DNA from: Psychrobium sp051201665
GTDB taxonomy: Bacteria; Pseudomonadota; Gammaproteobacteria; Enterobacterales; Psychrobiaceae
DNA: 64,000 nucleotides
Reading direction: 5' to 3'
NCBI RefSeq assembly: GCF_051201665.1
Contig: NZ_CP179210.1
Coordinates: 2,294,001 to 2,358,000 of the forward strand
In this document: positions 8,907 through 18,932 of the stretch, one piece after another
Layout of the letters: every line of letters begins with the position of its first letter
How positions within the stretch are numbered: the first letter of the stretch is position 1
The notes under the pieces: model-generated
Told to the model about the DNA's origin: nothing
Seen by the model: only the letters and a program-made list of their open reading frames with translations
The model's database searches: none
Translations under genes and position numbers: made by a program

Positions 8907-11900
8907 TTAACCAACATTAACACGAGCATTGCGGTACATACGCATCCATGGGCTGTCTTCGCGCCATTCTTGTGGGCGCCATGAGTTAGCTACCGCACGG
9001 AAAACACGTTCTGGATGAGGCATCATAATAGTGACACGGCCATCAGTCGTCGTTAAACCTGTGATACCAGCCACTGAACCGTTTGGATTTGATGGGTAGT
9101 TTTCAGTAACCTGACCGTGGTTATCAACGTATTGCAGTGCAACCGTGCCACTAGTTAACGCCGCATCAACAGCTTGCTGATTTTTAAACTCAGCATGGCC
9201 TTCACCGTGTGATACAGCGATTGGCATAACACTGCCAGCCATTCCGTTAAGGAATAATGACGGCGACTCCTGTACTTCAACAAGACTAAAGCGGGCTTCA
9301 AAGCGCTCTGATTTGTTTTGCACAAAGTGCGGCCATAAATCACTGCCTGGAATGAGCTCTTTAAGGTTAGATAACATCTGACAACCGTTACACACACCTA
9401 AACTAAATGTGTTATCACGTTTGAAGAAGTTACCAAATTGATCGCGTGCTAAATCATTAAACAAGATTGACTTAGCCCAACCTTCACCAGCACCTAAAAC
9501 GTCACCGTATGAGAAACCACCACAAGCAACCATGCCGTGGAAATCTTCTAGCGATACGCTACCTGATAGCACATCCGACATATGAACGTCTTTTGCCGCA
9601 AAGCCTGCGCGATTAAACGCAGCGGCCATTTCAACATGTGAGTTAACGCCCTGCTCACGCAAGATAGCAACTTGTGGTTTTGCCCCTTTAAGAATGTATG
9701 GCGCTGCCACGTCTTCATTTAAATCAAAGGTTAATTTGGCATGTAAACCTGGATTTTCATCATCTGTTTTTAGCGCATATTCTTGCTCAGCACATTCTGG
9801 GTTATCACGAAGTTTTTGCATTTCATAACTTGTTTTCGACCACAACTTACGTAAATCAGTGCGCTTAGCACTAAATACTGCTTCGCCATCAATAGACACA
9901 TTAATAACGTTAGTGTTGTTGAGCGTGCCAATATCGTGAGTTAATGTCGCAAGACCGTTATCAGCTAAAACACTATTTACTGCATCTAAGTCCGCGGTTT
10001 TAACTTGAATGACTCCGCCTAGCTCTTCGTTAAACAGTTGAGCTAGCGCATCACCTGCTGGCAAATTAATATCTAAACCAGTATTACCTGCGAACGCCAT
10101 TTCGGTTAATGTCGTTAATAAACCGCCATCTGAACGATCGTGATAAGCCAGTAATTTACCGTCTGCGAGTAAGGTTTGAATAGCGATAAAGAAGCCTTTT
10201 AATAGCGCTGGAGAATCAACGTCAGGCGTAACATCACCAAGTTGTTTGTAAACTTGCGCTAATGCACTGCCACCTAAACGATTTTGACCATTACCTAAGT
10301 CGATAGCTAATAAACGCGTTTCACCTTTATCTGTCATTAATTGCGGCGTTAGTGTACTGCGTACATCAAGAACTGGCGCAAATGCCGTCATCACTAGTGA
10401 TAATGGTGCTGTAACAGACTTGTCTATCCCGTCTTCATTCCACTGTGTTTTCATCGACATTGAGTCTTTGCCCACTGGAATGGTGATACCCAGTGCAGGA
10501 CATAGCTCTTCACCAACCGCTTTTACTGCTTCATATAAACCAGCGTCTTCACCAGGGTGCCCCGCTGCAGACATCCAGTTTGCTGACATTTGTAATTGGC
10601 TAATATCACCGATATGAGCCGATGCAATATTGGTAATTGATTCAGCCACTGACATACGTGCTGATGCGCCAAAGTTAAGTAGTGCAATTGGGCTACGCTC
10701 ACCCATTGCCATTGCTTCACCCGCATAGGTATCAAAACTCGCGGCCGTAACGGCACAGTTTGCCACTGGCACCTGCCATGGGCCAACCATTTGATCGCGT
10801 GCAACAAGTCCTGTTACGGTGCGATCGCCAATTGTGATTAAGAATCCTTTATCGGCAACGGTTGGTAGGCTTAGAACACGCATTACTGCATCATCAATGT
10901 CAATTTTTGATGTGTTAAACGCTTCACCTTTAGCGACTTGGGTTTTAACATCACGGCTCATTTTCGGTGGTTTACCTAATAATACATCCAATGGCATATC
11001 AATTGGTTTGTCATCAAAATGGCTATCGGTAAGTGTTAGATGATCTTCTTCAATCGCTTCACCAACTACGGCATATGGCGCACGCTCACGCTGACAGATA
11101 GCATCAAACTGTGCCAATTTATCTGCAGGAACCGCCATCACGTAACGCTCTTGTGACTCATTACACCAAATTTCGTGTGGTGCCATGCCAGGCTCATCAT
11201 TTGGCACATTACGCAGTTCAAAGTTACCACCACGGCCGCCATCATGAACTAGCTCAGGAAACGCATTTGAGATACCGCCCGCGCCTACATCATGGATAAA
11301 GGCAATCGGGTTTTCTTCACCAAGCTGCCAACAACGGTCGATAACTTCCTGACAACGACGCTCCATTTCTGGATTTTCACGTTGTACAGATGCAAAATCT
11401 AAATCTTCGGCTGATTGGCCAGATGCCATAGATGACGCCGCGCCGCCGCCAAGACCGATGTTCATCGCTGGGCCGCCAAGAACAATGAGTTTAGCGCCAA
11501 CGGGGATTTCACCTTTTTGAACGTGCTGGTCCCGGATATTACCTAGACCACCAGCAATCATAATTGGTTTGTGATAACCACGAACTTCAAGGCCAGCATG
11601 TGAATTAACTTGCTCTTCATAAGTACGGAAATAACCACATAAGGCAGGACGACCAAATTCATTATTAAATGCTGCGCCGCCAAGAGGGCCTTCGATCATA
11701 ATATCAAGCGCTGAAACAATGCGTTCTGGTTTGCCAAAATCTGTTTCCCACGGTTGCTCTGCACCAGGAATTTTAAGATTCGACACAGTAAATCCTGTTA
11801 AACCAGCTTTTGGTTTTGAACCACGACCAGTTGCACCTTCATCACGAATTTCACCACCAGAGCCAGTTGCAGCACCAGGGAATGGTGAGATAGCTGTTGG

Positions 11901-12788
11901 GTGATTGTGGGTTTCCACTTTCATTAGGATATGAATGTCTTCTTGATTGTATTCATATTCACGTGATTCAGGATTTGGGAAGAAGCGCCCTGCTTTTGAG
12001 CCAACCATGACAGAGGCATTATCTTTATAAGCAGACAATACATTTTCTGGGTGCTTCTCGTAGGTGTTCTTAATCATTTTAAATAATGATTTTTCTTGTT
12101 GCTCACCGTCAATCGTCCAATCGGCATTGAAGATTTTATGACGACAATGCTCTGAGTTTGCTTGCGCAAACATCATTAATTCGATGTCATTTGGATTACG
12201 GTTAAGGGTGGTAAATGATTCAACTAGGTAATCAATTTCATCATCTGCTAGCGCTAGCCCCATTTCAGTGTTTGCGGCAACTAATGCTGCTTTACCGCCT
12301 TCTAGAATATCAACACTGCGCATCTTACTTGGCGTCGCGCTGTAGAATAATTGCTGCGCACTTTCTAATGCGTTGTTAGCGACTTCCATCATACGGTCGT
12401 GCAATTCACCAACCAGTACTTGGTGTTGCTCGTCAGATAATTCACCTTCAACGTAATAAGCAATACCACGTTCTAGTCGGCTGATTTGGCGTAAACCACA
12501 GTTGTTTGCAATGTCAGTTGCCTTTGAAGACCATGGTGAGATAGTGCCCGGACGCGGGGTCACTAAAATAAGTTCACCAACAGGCTGATGCTCAGCAATT
12601 GTTGGTCCATAGGTTAATAGCTTCTTAAGTTTTTCGAGCTCACTCGCATTTAACTCACTGGCTAAGTCAGCAAAATGCATATACTCAGCGTAAATTCCGG
12701 TTACCGGAAGATTTAGCTGGGCAAAATTAGCGAGCAGTTTAGTTGTACGAAATTCAGAAAGCGCTGGGGCTCCGCGAAGGATTTCCAT
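8907..12788 (-). CDS. purL: Phosphoribosylformylglycinamidine synthase
   Basis: PurL catalyses the ATP- and glutamine-dependent conversion of FGAR to FGAM, the fourth step of de novo purine synthesis. The start is placed at the ATG at 12788 (MEILRGAPALS), matching the E. coli N-terminus; this gives 1293 residues, close to the E. coli length, and leaves a GGTGA site upstream. The large single-chain form is complete: PurS-like N-terminal domain, linker, tandem AIRS-type ATPase halves (with KVETHNHPTAISPFPGAATG and an IHDVGAGG motif), and a C-terminal class I glutaminase domain with the nucleophile in LGVCNGCQML and the His-Glu end in MPHPERVFR. It is monocistronic, convergent to the molybdoenzyme operon and divergent from mltF, the same neighbour as in enterobacteria. 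Confidence 0.97.
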   Translation of the reverse strand: MEILRGAPALSEFRTTKLLANFAQLNLPVTGIYAEYMHFADLASELNASELEKLKKLLTYGPTIAEHQPVGELILVTPRPGTISPWSSKATDIANNCGLRQISRLERGIAYYVEGELSDEQHQVLVGELHDRMMEVANNALESAQQLFYSATPSKMRSVDILEGGKAALVAANTEMGLALADDEIDYLVESFTTLNRNPNDIELMMFAQANSEHCRHKIFNADWTIDGEQQEKSLFKMIKNTYEKHPENVLSAYKDNASVMVGSKAGRFFPNPESREYEYNQEDIHILMKVETHNHPTAISPFPGAATGSGGEIRDEGATGRGSKPKAGLTGFTVSNLKIPGAEQPWETDFGKPERIVSALDIMIEGPLGGAAFNNEFGRPALCGYFRTYEEQVNSHAGLEVRGYHKPIMIAGGLGNIRDQHVQKGEIPVGAKLIVLGGPAMNIGLGGGAASSMASGQSAEDLDFASVQRENPEMERRCQEVIDRCWQLGEENPIAFIHDVGAGGISNAFPELVHDGGRGGNFELRNVPNDEPGMAPHEIWCNESQERYVMAVPADKLAQFDAICQRERAPYAVVGEAIEEDHLTLTDSHFDDKPIDMPLDVLLGKPPKMSRDVKTQVAKGEAFNTSKIDIDDAVMRVLSLPTVADKGFLITIGDRTVTGLVARDQMVGPWQVPVANCAVTAASFDTYAGEAMAMGERSPIALLNFGASARMSVAESITNIASAHIGDISQLQMSANWMSAAGHPGEDAGLYEAVKAVGEELCPALGITIPVGKDSMSMKTQWNEDGIDKSVTAPLSLVMTAFAPVLDVRSTLTPQLMTDKGETRLLAIDLGNGQNRLGGSALAQVYKQLGDVTPDVDSPALLKGFFIAIQTLLADGKLLAYHDRSDGGLLTTLTEMAFAGNTGLDINLPAGDALAQLFNEELGGVIQVKTADLDAVNSVLADNGLATLTHDIGTLNNTNVINVSIDGEAVFSAKRTDLRKLWSKTSYEMQKLRDNPECAEQEYALKTDDENPGLHAKLTFDLNEDVAAPYILKGAKPQVAILREQGVNSHVEMAAAFNRAGFAAKDVHMSDVLSGSVSLEDFHGMVACGGFSYGDVLGAGEGWAKSILFNDLARDQFGNFFKRDNTFSLGVCNGCQMLSNLKELIPGSDLWPHFVQNKSERFEARFSLVEVQESPSLFLNGMAGSVMPIAVSHGEGHAEFKNQQAVDAALTSGTVALQYVDNHGQVTENYPSNPNGSVAGITGLTTTDGRVTIMMPHPERVFRAVANSWRPQEWREDSPWMRMYRNARVNVG

Positions 12789-12839
12789 AGAGATATTCAC
12801 CAATTAACTGTGGATGGGATAAAATTTGGCGCTATTATA

Positions 12840-12885
12840 AGTGAATTGGATCACAAAATTAACCATTTATGTGATATTTCTCACA
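12840..12885. promoter_or_regulatory. Two CRP-like palindromes between purL and mltF
   Basis: TGTGA-N6-TCACA occurs exactly at 12870-12885, and a second, slightly weaker AGTGA-N6-TCACA at 12840-12855. Both match the CRP core half-sites, and their centres are 30 bases apart. They lie in the short region between the divergent purL and mltF starts. Which gene they would control, and whether CRP binds, is not shown by the sequence. Confidence 0.5.
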
Positions 12886-12956
12886 TCGCTATTTTTAGTG
12901 GCATCTGATATAAATAGATAACTGCCCCATATTCTTAAATTTACTAGGCTAACGCA

Positions 12957-14426
12957 TTGATATCTAAACACTCTAAATTGACAATTGGCCAAAAAATAAG
13001 CATTGCCATTGGGTGTTTATTGCTACTCTCTTGTACTCAACCTGTCACAGAAACACACCTTGATGATATCAAGGAGGATAAGGTGTTGGTTATCGGTACA
13101 CTTTATAGTCCAACAAGCTATTTTGAAAGCGAGAAAAGCGCCATTGGCATGGATAGCGAGTTGGCGAGACAGTTTGCCCAATATTTAGACGTAGAATTGC
13201 AGATTGTGTCCAATGCTGATCTTAGTGAATTATTTAATCAAATGAATGAAGGCAAGATAGATATCATCGCTAGCGGTCTAACCGTAACTCAAGCGCGCTT
13301 AAGTAAAATGCGATTTGGCCCGCCCTTCTATCAAGTGGCTCAACAAGTAGTTTTTAAACAGGGTAAGAAACGTCCACGTAAATTGAGAGATTTAACAGGA
13401 TCCTTGATGGTTGCAAATGCGAGTAGCCATGTCGATACGTTGTCTGAGCTCAAACTTGAAAATCCTCAACTAGACTGGGAAACAAGCAGCACCCATAACC
13501 CCGATGAACTACTTAAACTAGTGATTGATGAAGAGATTGATTACACCCTTACTGACTCAAATGTTTTGGCACGTAATAGACGTGTTTATCCTGACTTAAG
13601 TTTAGCGTTTACAGTAACGCGGAATGATTCATTGGCATGGGCGTTGGCTGACAACGGCGATGATTCACTCTTTAGCGAAGTCATTGCATTTTTTGGCGAA
13701 CAACAATCTAATGGTGCGTTGGCGCAGCTTGAAGAGAAATATTTTGGCCATGTTCAACGCTTTGATTACGTTGATACACGCGCTTTTATTAAAGCCATCG
13801 ATAAGAAACTCCCAAAATACCAAATTTTATTTGAGCTTAATGCAAACGATTTAAAATGGGAACAGTTAGCAGCACTGTCTTATCAAGAGTCTCATTGGAA
13901 CCCCCGCGCAAAATCGCCAACTGGCGTTCGCGGCATGATGATGTTAACCCTACCAACCGCAAAACAAATGGGCGTTAAAAGTAGGCTCAATGCTGAACAA
14001 AGTATCCAAGGTGGTGCAAAATATCTCACACGCTTGTTGTCTCGACTACCGGAAACTATTCCTCAATCTCAGCGCTTTTGGTTTGCCCTTGCCTCTTATA
14101 ACGTTGGATACGGACACTTAATGGATGCGAGAAAACTAGCGCAGCAATCCGGCAAAAATCCCAATAGTTGGAGCCATGTAAAACAAATACTGCCGTTACT
14201 TGAGAAAAAGAAATATTACGGAAAAACGCGACACGGATATGCTCGCGGCCGAGAAGCAGTACATTACGTTGATAGCATTAGACGATATTATGATACGCTC
14301 ATTGCGATGGACCTTGATAGCAAGCTAGCGCCTATCGATTTAGAATTGGCAGCGCGAATTGATTCTTTGCCTGTACCAGCACAAGCATCACTGCAAATAA
14401 ACGAAGAGTTGGAGTTAAAAAATTAA
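12957..14426 (+). CDS. mltF: Membrane-bound lytic transglycosylase F
   Basis: A 489-residue MltF, which cleaves peptidoglycan glycan strands to 1,6-anhydro products. The N-terminal leader has a hydrophobic run ending LLLLSC with Cys26 as a possible lipidation site. Residues about 43-265 form a periplasmic solute-binding-like module (KVLVIGTLYSPTSYF onward), and residues 290-430 the SLT catalytic domain with Glu311 in SYQESHWNPRAKSPTGVRGM. The start is a TTG at 12957 with a weak ribosome site, so the exact start is uncertain. The purL-mltF divergent pair is conserved in gammaproteobacteria and supports the name. Confidence 0.93.
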   Translation: MISKHSKLTIGQKISIAIGCLLLLSCTQPVTETHLDDIKEDKVLVIGTLYSPTSYFESEKSAIGMDSELARQFAQYLDVELQIVSNADLSELFNQMNEGKIDIIASGLTVTQARLSKMRFGPPFYQVAQQVVFKQGKKRPRKLRDLTGSLMVANASSHVDTLSELKLENPQLDWETSSTHNPDELLKLVIDEEIDYTLTDSNVLARNRRVYPDLSLAFTVTRNDSLAWALADNGDDSLFSEVIAFFGEQQSNGALAQLEEKYFGHVQRFDYVDTRAFIKAIDKKLPKYQILFELNANDLKWEQLAALSYQESHWNPRAKSPTGVRGMMMLTLPTAKQMGVKSRLNAEQSIQGGAKYLTRLLSRLPETIPQSQRFWFALASYNVGYGHLMDARKLAQQSGKNPNSWSHVKQILPLLEKKKYYGKTRHGYARGREAVHYVDSIRRYYDTLIAMDLDSKLAPIDLELAARIDSLPVPAQASLQINEELELKN

Positions 14427-14569
14427 ATAATACCATTGCATTAGGGTGAAAAAGTACGCTAGATTATAATGACTTGTTTATTGTGTGTTCGCCTTTAATC
14501 TTTGAAGTTAAGCAACAGCAGCGCAATACTTTAAAGGATAGCGATTGTTGTTCGCGTATATGGAATATT

Positions 14570-17500
14570 ATGAATCATCACCCACCGACCAAAAGCTCCA
14601 CCAATCTATCTGTTATATTTACTATTTTTATAGCGATAATCATTTCTGCCACAGCCATTTTTGTCACCACCAAACTCTATCAAAAAGCTAATTATCTCGA
14701 CGAGAAGTGGGACGAATATAGAACGGTACTTGTCAAGAAACAGGCGGTTAATGTTAAAATTTCACCTGTTTTTAGCGAAACAGGATTGTTAGGAGATATA
14801 AGACGTTATGCGTTCTCTCCCAATAAGATTGGCGAAAATCATATAAAAGCAAAATTAGAAGCGTATAAAGAAACACTAACGCTCTATCGCAATTTACAAG
14901 GATTAACGGTTGTCGAAACGCGGTTACTAATGACTGTAAATGAAGAAATTACAAAACTCAAAAATTCATTTTATTTAGTGGTCAACTTTGCAGCAAAAGA
15001 CCAAGTTGAAAAATATAATGCCATTGGCGATTCACTCTACTACAGCCAAGGCCAAGAAGCAGTCGACAAACTAACTAATTTAAGCACCAATCAGTACAAT
15101 GATAGCGCAACACACATTAGCGAAGTCGTCGGTGAATTGGCATTACTCGTGCTTGCCAGCTTGTTAGTAATGCCATTAATTATCTATTTACTCATTACAC
15201 AATGGCGAGACCGCCATAAAGTCAGTAAAGATGTTCTTGCAAAACATAATCGGCTTGAACTCGACAAAATGTTCCGCCATACCGCTGTACCAACACTCAT
15301 CGTCAATCGTTCAGGCGATATTGTGAACGCGAACGTAAAAGTTTGTGAATTGACCGGCTATAGCATGAATCATTTAATGTCCAAACACCTTGAGCAACTG
15401 ATCGTAGAGCCGCCATCGGCGATGCTTAAGCAAATTATGCTCTTTTCAAAAGACCCATTACCGACTCACAGTGCTACTCAGGTGATTACTAATAAAGGCA
15501 ATGTTTTACGCGTTGATATTGATATAACGCAGGTTCAAGATGGGCCCAATTTATTATCCATTGTCGCTTTTAGAGATATTGAGGATTTTGAATTGGCGGC
15601 TGAACGCCAAGAATGTATTAATCAAATGAACCATTTCTCCCAAGATGTAAATGGAATTGGCAGCTGGTATTGGGATTTTTCCACTGATAAATTGCTGTGG
15701 TCTCGTAAATCCTATGAAATTTATGGCTATGACAATGGCGAGATTGAAATTAGTCAAGAAATCATTCTTGCGGCAGTGCCAACTGAAGAACGAGATGATG
15801 TTAGCAATGCTATTAATGAAGCGGTTATTTTCGGCAATGAATTAAACATCAACCATCACATTAATTTACCAAATGACGAACAACTATTTGTCCATCAACA
15901 CGGTCATGTCACCTCAGACGATGCTGGAAAGCCATTATTTATGGTAGGCACCATTGAGTTAGCGGAAAAAGACTCTGAAAAAGCAATGATGCGTGATATG
16001 TCTGATCGCGTTTTTAACTCCTCGTTGGACGCCATGGCGATCACAAATCAGCGTAATACCATTTTAAAAGTCAATGAAGCGTTTGTCCGAATGACAGGAT
16101 TTAGTGATGAAGAAGCAGTTGGTCAGCAATTGTCTTCCATTAACCGTGCAAGCTTCTTCGATCAATGCATTTACGACAACATTAATGACCAAGTAAAAGC
16201 AGAGCATAGTTGGGAAGGCGAGTTATGGAATGTAAAAAAAGACGGTGAAGTCTATCCAACCAACCAACATATCTGTGCACTGTCATTTGAGAATAACAAA
16301 ATCAGCCGCTATTTGTGTACCTTTAGAGATATTAGCGACCACAAGGCACTTGAAGAGCGTATCATAAATAGCCGCGCTGTTGACCGCGTCACCATGTTAC
16401 CGTCTCGTTCAGTATTGCAAGACAGATTAAATCAATCGATCAAGCGTCATGAACGAGACGGCCATCAGAGCGCTGTACTTGTTATTTCGATTAGTCATTT
16501 CCTAAAAGATTTGAGTGAATCTAATCACGTCAGTGCGATTAAAATTTTGGCACAGCGTATCACTCAAATAACGCGTGATCATGACACTATTGCACGATTT
16601 GGTCGTCAAGAATTTGCAGTGTTATTGGAAGGCCTCAACCTGCCCGAAGATGCTTATGTCGTTGCGGATAAAATCAGAATAAAATTGGTCCAGCCATTGA
16701 CAATTAACAACATTACCATTGAGCCTGATTGCGCTATTGGTATTAGCTTACACCCATTACACGCCACCGGCGATGAAACGTTAATTCAGTATGCCGATGC
16801 CGCAATGCAGCAAGCCAAAATTGAACACAACAGCAGCATTCAAACATTCAATCAACATATTTTAGGTATTTATAACAGCGAGCAACACCTTAATGCACAA
16901 TTAAAACGCGCGATAGATCTTAAAGAACTCGCCGTCAATTATCAGCCTGTTATTAATTTTGAGAATCAACAAATTTCACGCTGTATTGCACACGTGAGAT
17001 GGCATCATCGTGCCTATAATACCCAAGACACTAAAAAGTTTATTGCCTCAGCTAAGCAAGGAAGCCTCAGCAAACCTTTACACGATTGGCTACTTGAAAA
17101 CGCAATTAAGTACGCCACACAATGGAGCAATGCGGGCCTAGATAAGTTAGAGCTTCAAGTTAAGCTTGTGAAAGATCAACTCGACGAACCAGGATTTGGC
17201 CAACACATTAAGAGTTTACTTAATGTTTATCAATATCCACCAAGTCTATTAGTTCTCGAGGTTACCTATGATACGGTACAGGAAAATGATTCAGTAATTG
17301 ACGAGTTTAAGATGCTAACGGACGCCGGAGTGAAAATATTAGTCGTTGATATTCCAGACGATCCACAGGCATTTAGCCTGTTAAAATCTCATTATATATC
17401 GCAAGCGCATACTCACCGCTACCCTATTTCTGACGAGCAATTAGCGTCAGGAACTATTGCTGACTGCGAGCGTGTGCTTAGCCAAATAAGAGATATGGAA

Positions 17501-17656
17501 ATTTATCCTAATAACTTTAATTGGCCACAACATACCTTTGTGAGTGAGTTCAAGGATGCATCGACGCGTAAACAAAAGAGCATGTTGGTTTGTGGCTCAA
17601 TCGACACACAAAATCTCATAACACTGGGTAACAAGTTGCTAAATACCACAACTTAA
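14570..17656 (+). CDS. Membrane PAS protein with degenerate GGDEF and EAL domains
   Basis: A large signalling protein of 1028 residues if the ATG at 14570 is used; upstream TTG codons have no ribosome site. Two transmembrane helices (about residues 12-35 and 185-208) enclose a helical periplasmic sensor region. They are followed by PAS-like domains (one starting near MFRHTAVPTLIVNRSG, another near VFNSSLDAMAITNQ), then GGDEF- and EAL-like domains. The GGDEF signature is replaced by GRQEF at residues 678-682, and the EAL signature by I-A-H at 806-808 (in IAHVRW), so neither cyclic-di-GMP synthesis nor hydrolysis is expected. It may act as a c-di-GMP- or GTP-binding receptor or a scaffold. It lies 143 bases after mltF and may have its own promoter. 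Confidence 0.85.
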   Translation: MNHHPPTKSSTNLSVIFTIFIAIIISATAIFVTTKLYQKANYLDEKWDEYRTVLVKKQAVNVKISPVFSETGLLGDIRRYAFSPNKIGENHIKAKLEAYKETLTLYRNLQGLTVVETRLLMTVNEEITKLKNSFYLVVNFAAKDQVEKYNAIGDSLYYSQGQEAVDKLTNLSTNQYNDSATHISEVVGELALLVLASLLVMPLIIYLLITQWRDRHKVSKDVLAKHNRLELDKMFRHTAVPTLIVNRSGDIVNANVKVCELTGYSMNHLMSKHLEQLIVEPPSAMLKQIMLFSKDPLPTHSATQVITNKGNVLRVDIDITQVQDGPNLLSIVAFRDIEDFELAAERQECINQMNHFSQDVNGIGSWYWDFSTDKLLWSRKSYEIYGYDNGEIEISQEIILAAVPTEERDDVSNAINEAVIFGNELNINHHINLPNDEQLFVHQHGHVTSDDAGKPLFMVGTIELAEKDSEKAMMRDMSDRVFNSSLDAMAITNQRNTILKVNEAFVRMTGFSDEEAVGQQLSSINRASFFDQCIYDNINDQVKAEHSWEGELWNVKKDGEVYPTNQHICALSFENNKISRYLCTFRDISDHKALEERIINSRAVDRVTMLPSRSVLQDRLNQSIKRHERDGHQSAVLVISISHFLKDLSESNHVSAIKILAQRITQITRDHDTIARFGRQEFAVLLEGLNLPEDAYVVADKIRIKLVQPLTINNITIEPDCAIGISLHPLHATGDETLIQYADAAMQQAKIEHNSSIQTFNQHILGIYNSEQHLNAQLKRAIDLKELAVNYQPVINFENQQISRCIAHVRWHHRAYNTQDTKKFIASAKQGSLSKPLHDWLLENAIKYATQWSNAGLDKLELQVKLVKDQLDEPGFGQHIKSLLNVYQYPPSLLVLEVTYDTVQENDSVIDEFKMLTDAGVKILVVDIPDDPQAFSLLKSHYISQAHTHRYPISDEQLASGTIADCERVLSQIRDMEIYPNNFNWPQHTFVSEFKDASTRKQKSMLVCGSIDTQNLITLGNKLLNTTT

Positions 17657-17665
17657 TCAAATAAC

Positions 17666-17690
17666 GCATGGGGAACTGTGTTCTCCATGC
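17666..17690 (+). terminator. Hairpin after the GGDEF/EAL gene
   Basis: GCATGGGGAAC and GTTCTCCATGC form an eleven-base stem with a TGT loop ten bases after the stop codon. The following TATTTCTC is only a weak T tract, so termination may be partial. Confidence 0.5.
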
Positions 17691-17764
17691 TATTTCTCCG
17701 AAATTTCATCGTTGTAATTCTTAAAAAATGGGGCACAATAATCCCCTCTTATTTTTTGAATTAA

Positions 17765-17876
17765 ACCAATTCCATTATTTAAGTGATCTTGGAGTGCTTA
17801 GGAAGAATTAACGAGAGCAACGCAGTTATTGTAAATTCTAGCAAGCACAAGTGGTCAGTTGTTTAAGGAAATTGGT
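17765..17876. repeat. MITE-like repeat, variant C, internally shortened
   Basis: A 112-bp relative of the element with ends ACCAATTCC and GGAAATTGGT. It lacks the central palindromic segment present in full copies. Flanks ATTAA and ATTAC match at four of five positions, consistent with an old 5-bp target duplication. It ends 21 bases before moaC and so occupies most of the moaC promoter region. Confidence 0.75.
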
Positions 17877-17897
17877 ATTACTATTGTGGAGTATCCA

Positions 17898-18371
17898 ATG
17901 ACTCAGCTAACTCACCTTAATCAACAAGGTGAAGCCAATATGGTTGATGTAAGCAACAAAGACACGACAGTTCGTACGGCACGAGCTCAAGCCGTGATTA
18001 GTATGTCTCCTGAAACACTTGCGTTGATATCCGAAGGAGAGCACGCGAAAGGAGATGTATTTGGCGTTTCACGAATAGCTGGAATTCAAGCAGCCAAGAA
18101 ATGCAGTGATTTAATTCCATTATGCCATCCTTTAATGCTGTCTAAAGTTGGTATTGATTTTTCAATACGGATAAAATCAAGCAGTGTATTGATCACTAGC
18201 CTTTGTAAATTAAATGGTAAAACGGGGGTTGAAATGGAAGCGCTAACCGCTGCGTCAGTAGCCGCACTAACACTGTTTGATATGTGTAAAGCGAGCGATC
18301 CTGCTATGGTCATTTCTGACATTAAAGTATTAGAAAAGCAAGGTGGAAAAAACGGCCACTGGCAAAGCTAA
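17898..18371 (+). CDS. moaC: Cyclic pyranopterin monophosphate synthase
   Basis: MoaC converts 3',8-cyclo-7,8-dihydro-GTP to cyclic pyranopterin monophosphate in molybdenum cofactor synthesis. The start is the ATG at 17898 (MTQLTHLNQQGEANMVDVS), aligned with E. coli MoaC and preceded by TGGAG six bases away; an upstream in-frame extension comes from the repeat element. The 157 residues keep Lys51, Asp128 and Lys131, matching the E. coli catalytic residues, and the LCHPLML segment. It stands alone without moaA, moaB, moaD or moaE nearby. Its product is required by the molybdoenzyme encoded at 6311-8590. Confidence 0.96.
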   Translation: MTQLTHLNQQGEANMVDVSNKDTTVRTARAQAVISMSPETLALISEGEHAKGDVFGVSRIAGIQAAKKCSDLIPLCHPLMLSKVGIDFSIRIKSSSVLITSLCKLNGKTGVEMEALTAASVAALTLFDMCKASDPAMVISDIKVLEKQGGKNGHWQS

Positions 18372-18490
18372 GGGAAAGTGGTCAATTGAAACTAGCCAAC
18401 CTATTGCGTGTATTTAAATATGAATTGGCCTTGTACGGACAAGACATTCAGTATATATAAATCACTAGTTCTATTAAAGATATAGTAAAA

Positions 18491-18520
18491 AAGAGTAATA
18501 ACATTTCTGTTATTACTCTT
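18491..18520 (-). terminator. Terminator of the isc operon
   Basis: A perfect thirteen-base stem (AAGAGTAATAACA / TGTTATTACTCTT) with a four-base loop. Read on the minus strand it is followed by six T residues and then ACTATA. It lies 28 bases after the fdx stop and opposite the end of moaC. Confidence 0.9.
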
Positions 18521-18547
18521 CATATACATTTATAATTTTTGAGTTAT

Positions 18548-18886
18548 TTAGTGTTGTTCACTAGCTAAATTGACTGTGTACTTAGGAATTTCTACGACTA
18601 AATCTTCTTTGTTGATACACGCCTGACAACCTAAGCGAGATTCTTGCTCCAAGCCCCATGCTTTATCAAGCATATCGTCTTCAAGCTCATCAGATTCTTC
18701 TAACGAATCAAAACCTTCACGTACAATCATATGACACGTGACACACGCACATGATTTCTCACACGCATGCTCAACACTGATACCATTTGCTAGGGCAACG
18801 TCTAATAACGTTTCGCCTTCTTTGGCTTCTACCACCGCGCCTTCTGGGCATAGTTCTTCATGGGGTAAAAATATAACTTTAGGCAT
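18548..18886 (-). CDS. fdx: Isc-type [2Fe-2S] ferredoxin
   Basis: A 112-residue adrenodoxin-like ferredoxin that supplies electrons for iron-sulfur cluster assembly on IscU. Cluster ligands are Cys42, Cys48, Cys51 and Cys87, the same numbering as E. coli Fdx; a further Cys46 is also conserved there. It is the last gene of the iscRSUA-hscBA-fdx operon, 46 bases after hscA. The iscX gene that follows fdx in enterobacteria is absent; a terminator comes directly after. Confidence 0.96.
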   Translation of the reverse strand: MPKVIFLPHEELCPEGAVVEAKEGETLLDVALANGISVEHACEKSCACVTCHMIVREGFDSLEESDELEDDMLDKAWGLEQESRLGCQACINKEDLVVEIPKYTVNLASEQH

Positions 18887-18932
18887 TATTTGGCTCCTAA
18901 TTGTGATACCCGTGCATCACATATTTTAAAAT

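Noticed and set aside
14474..14569. Upstream extension of the GGDEF/EAL gene from a TTG start
   Set aside because: No ribosome site and an unnatural Cys-rich leader; the ATG at 14570 directly precedes the membrane helix.
17859..17897. Longer moaC start
   Set aside because: The extra 13 residues come from the repeat element; MTQLTHLN aligns with the known MoaC start and has its own ribosome site.
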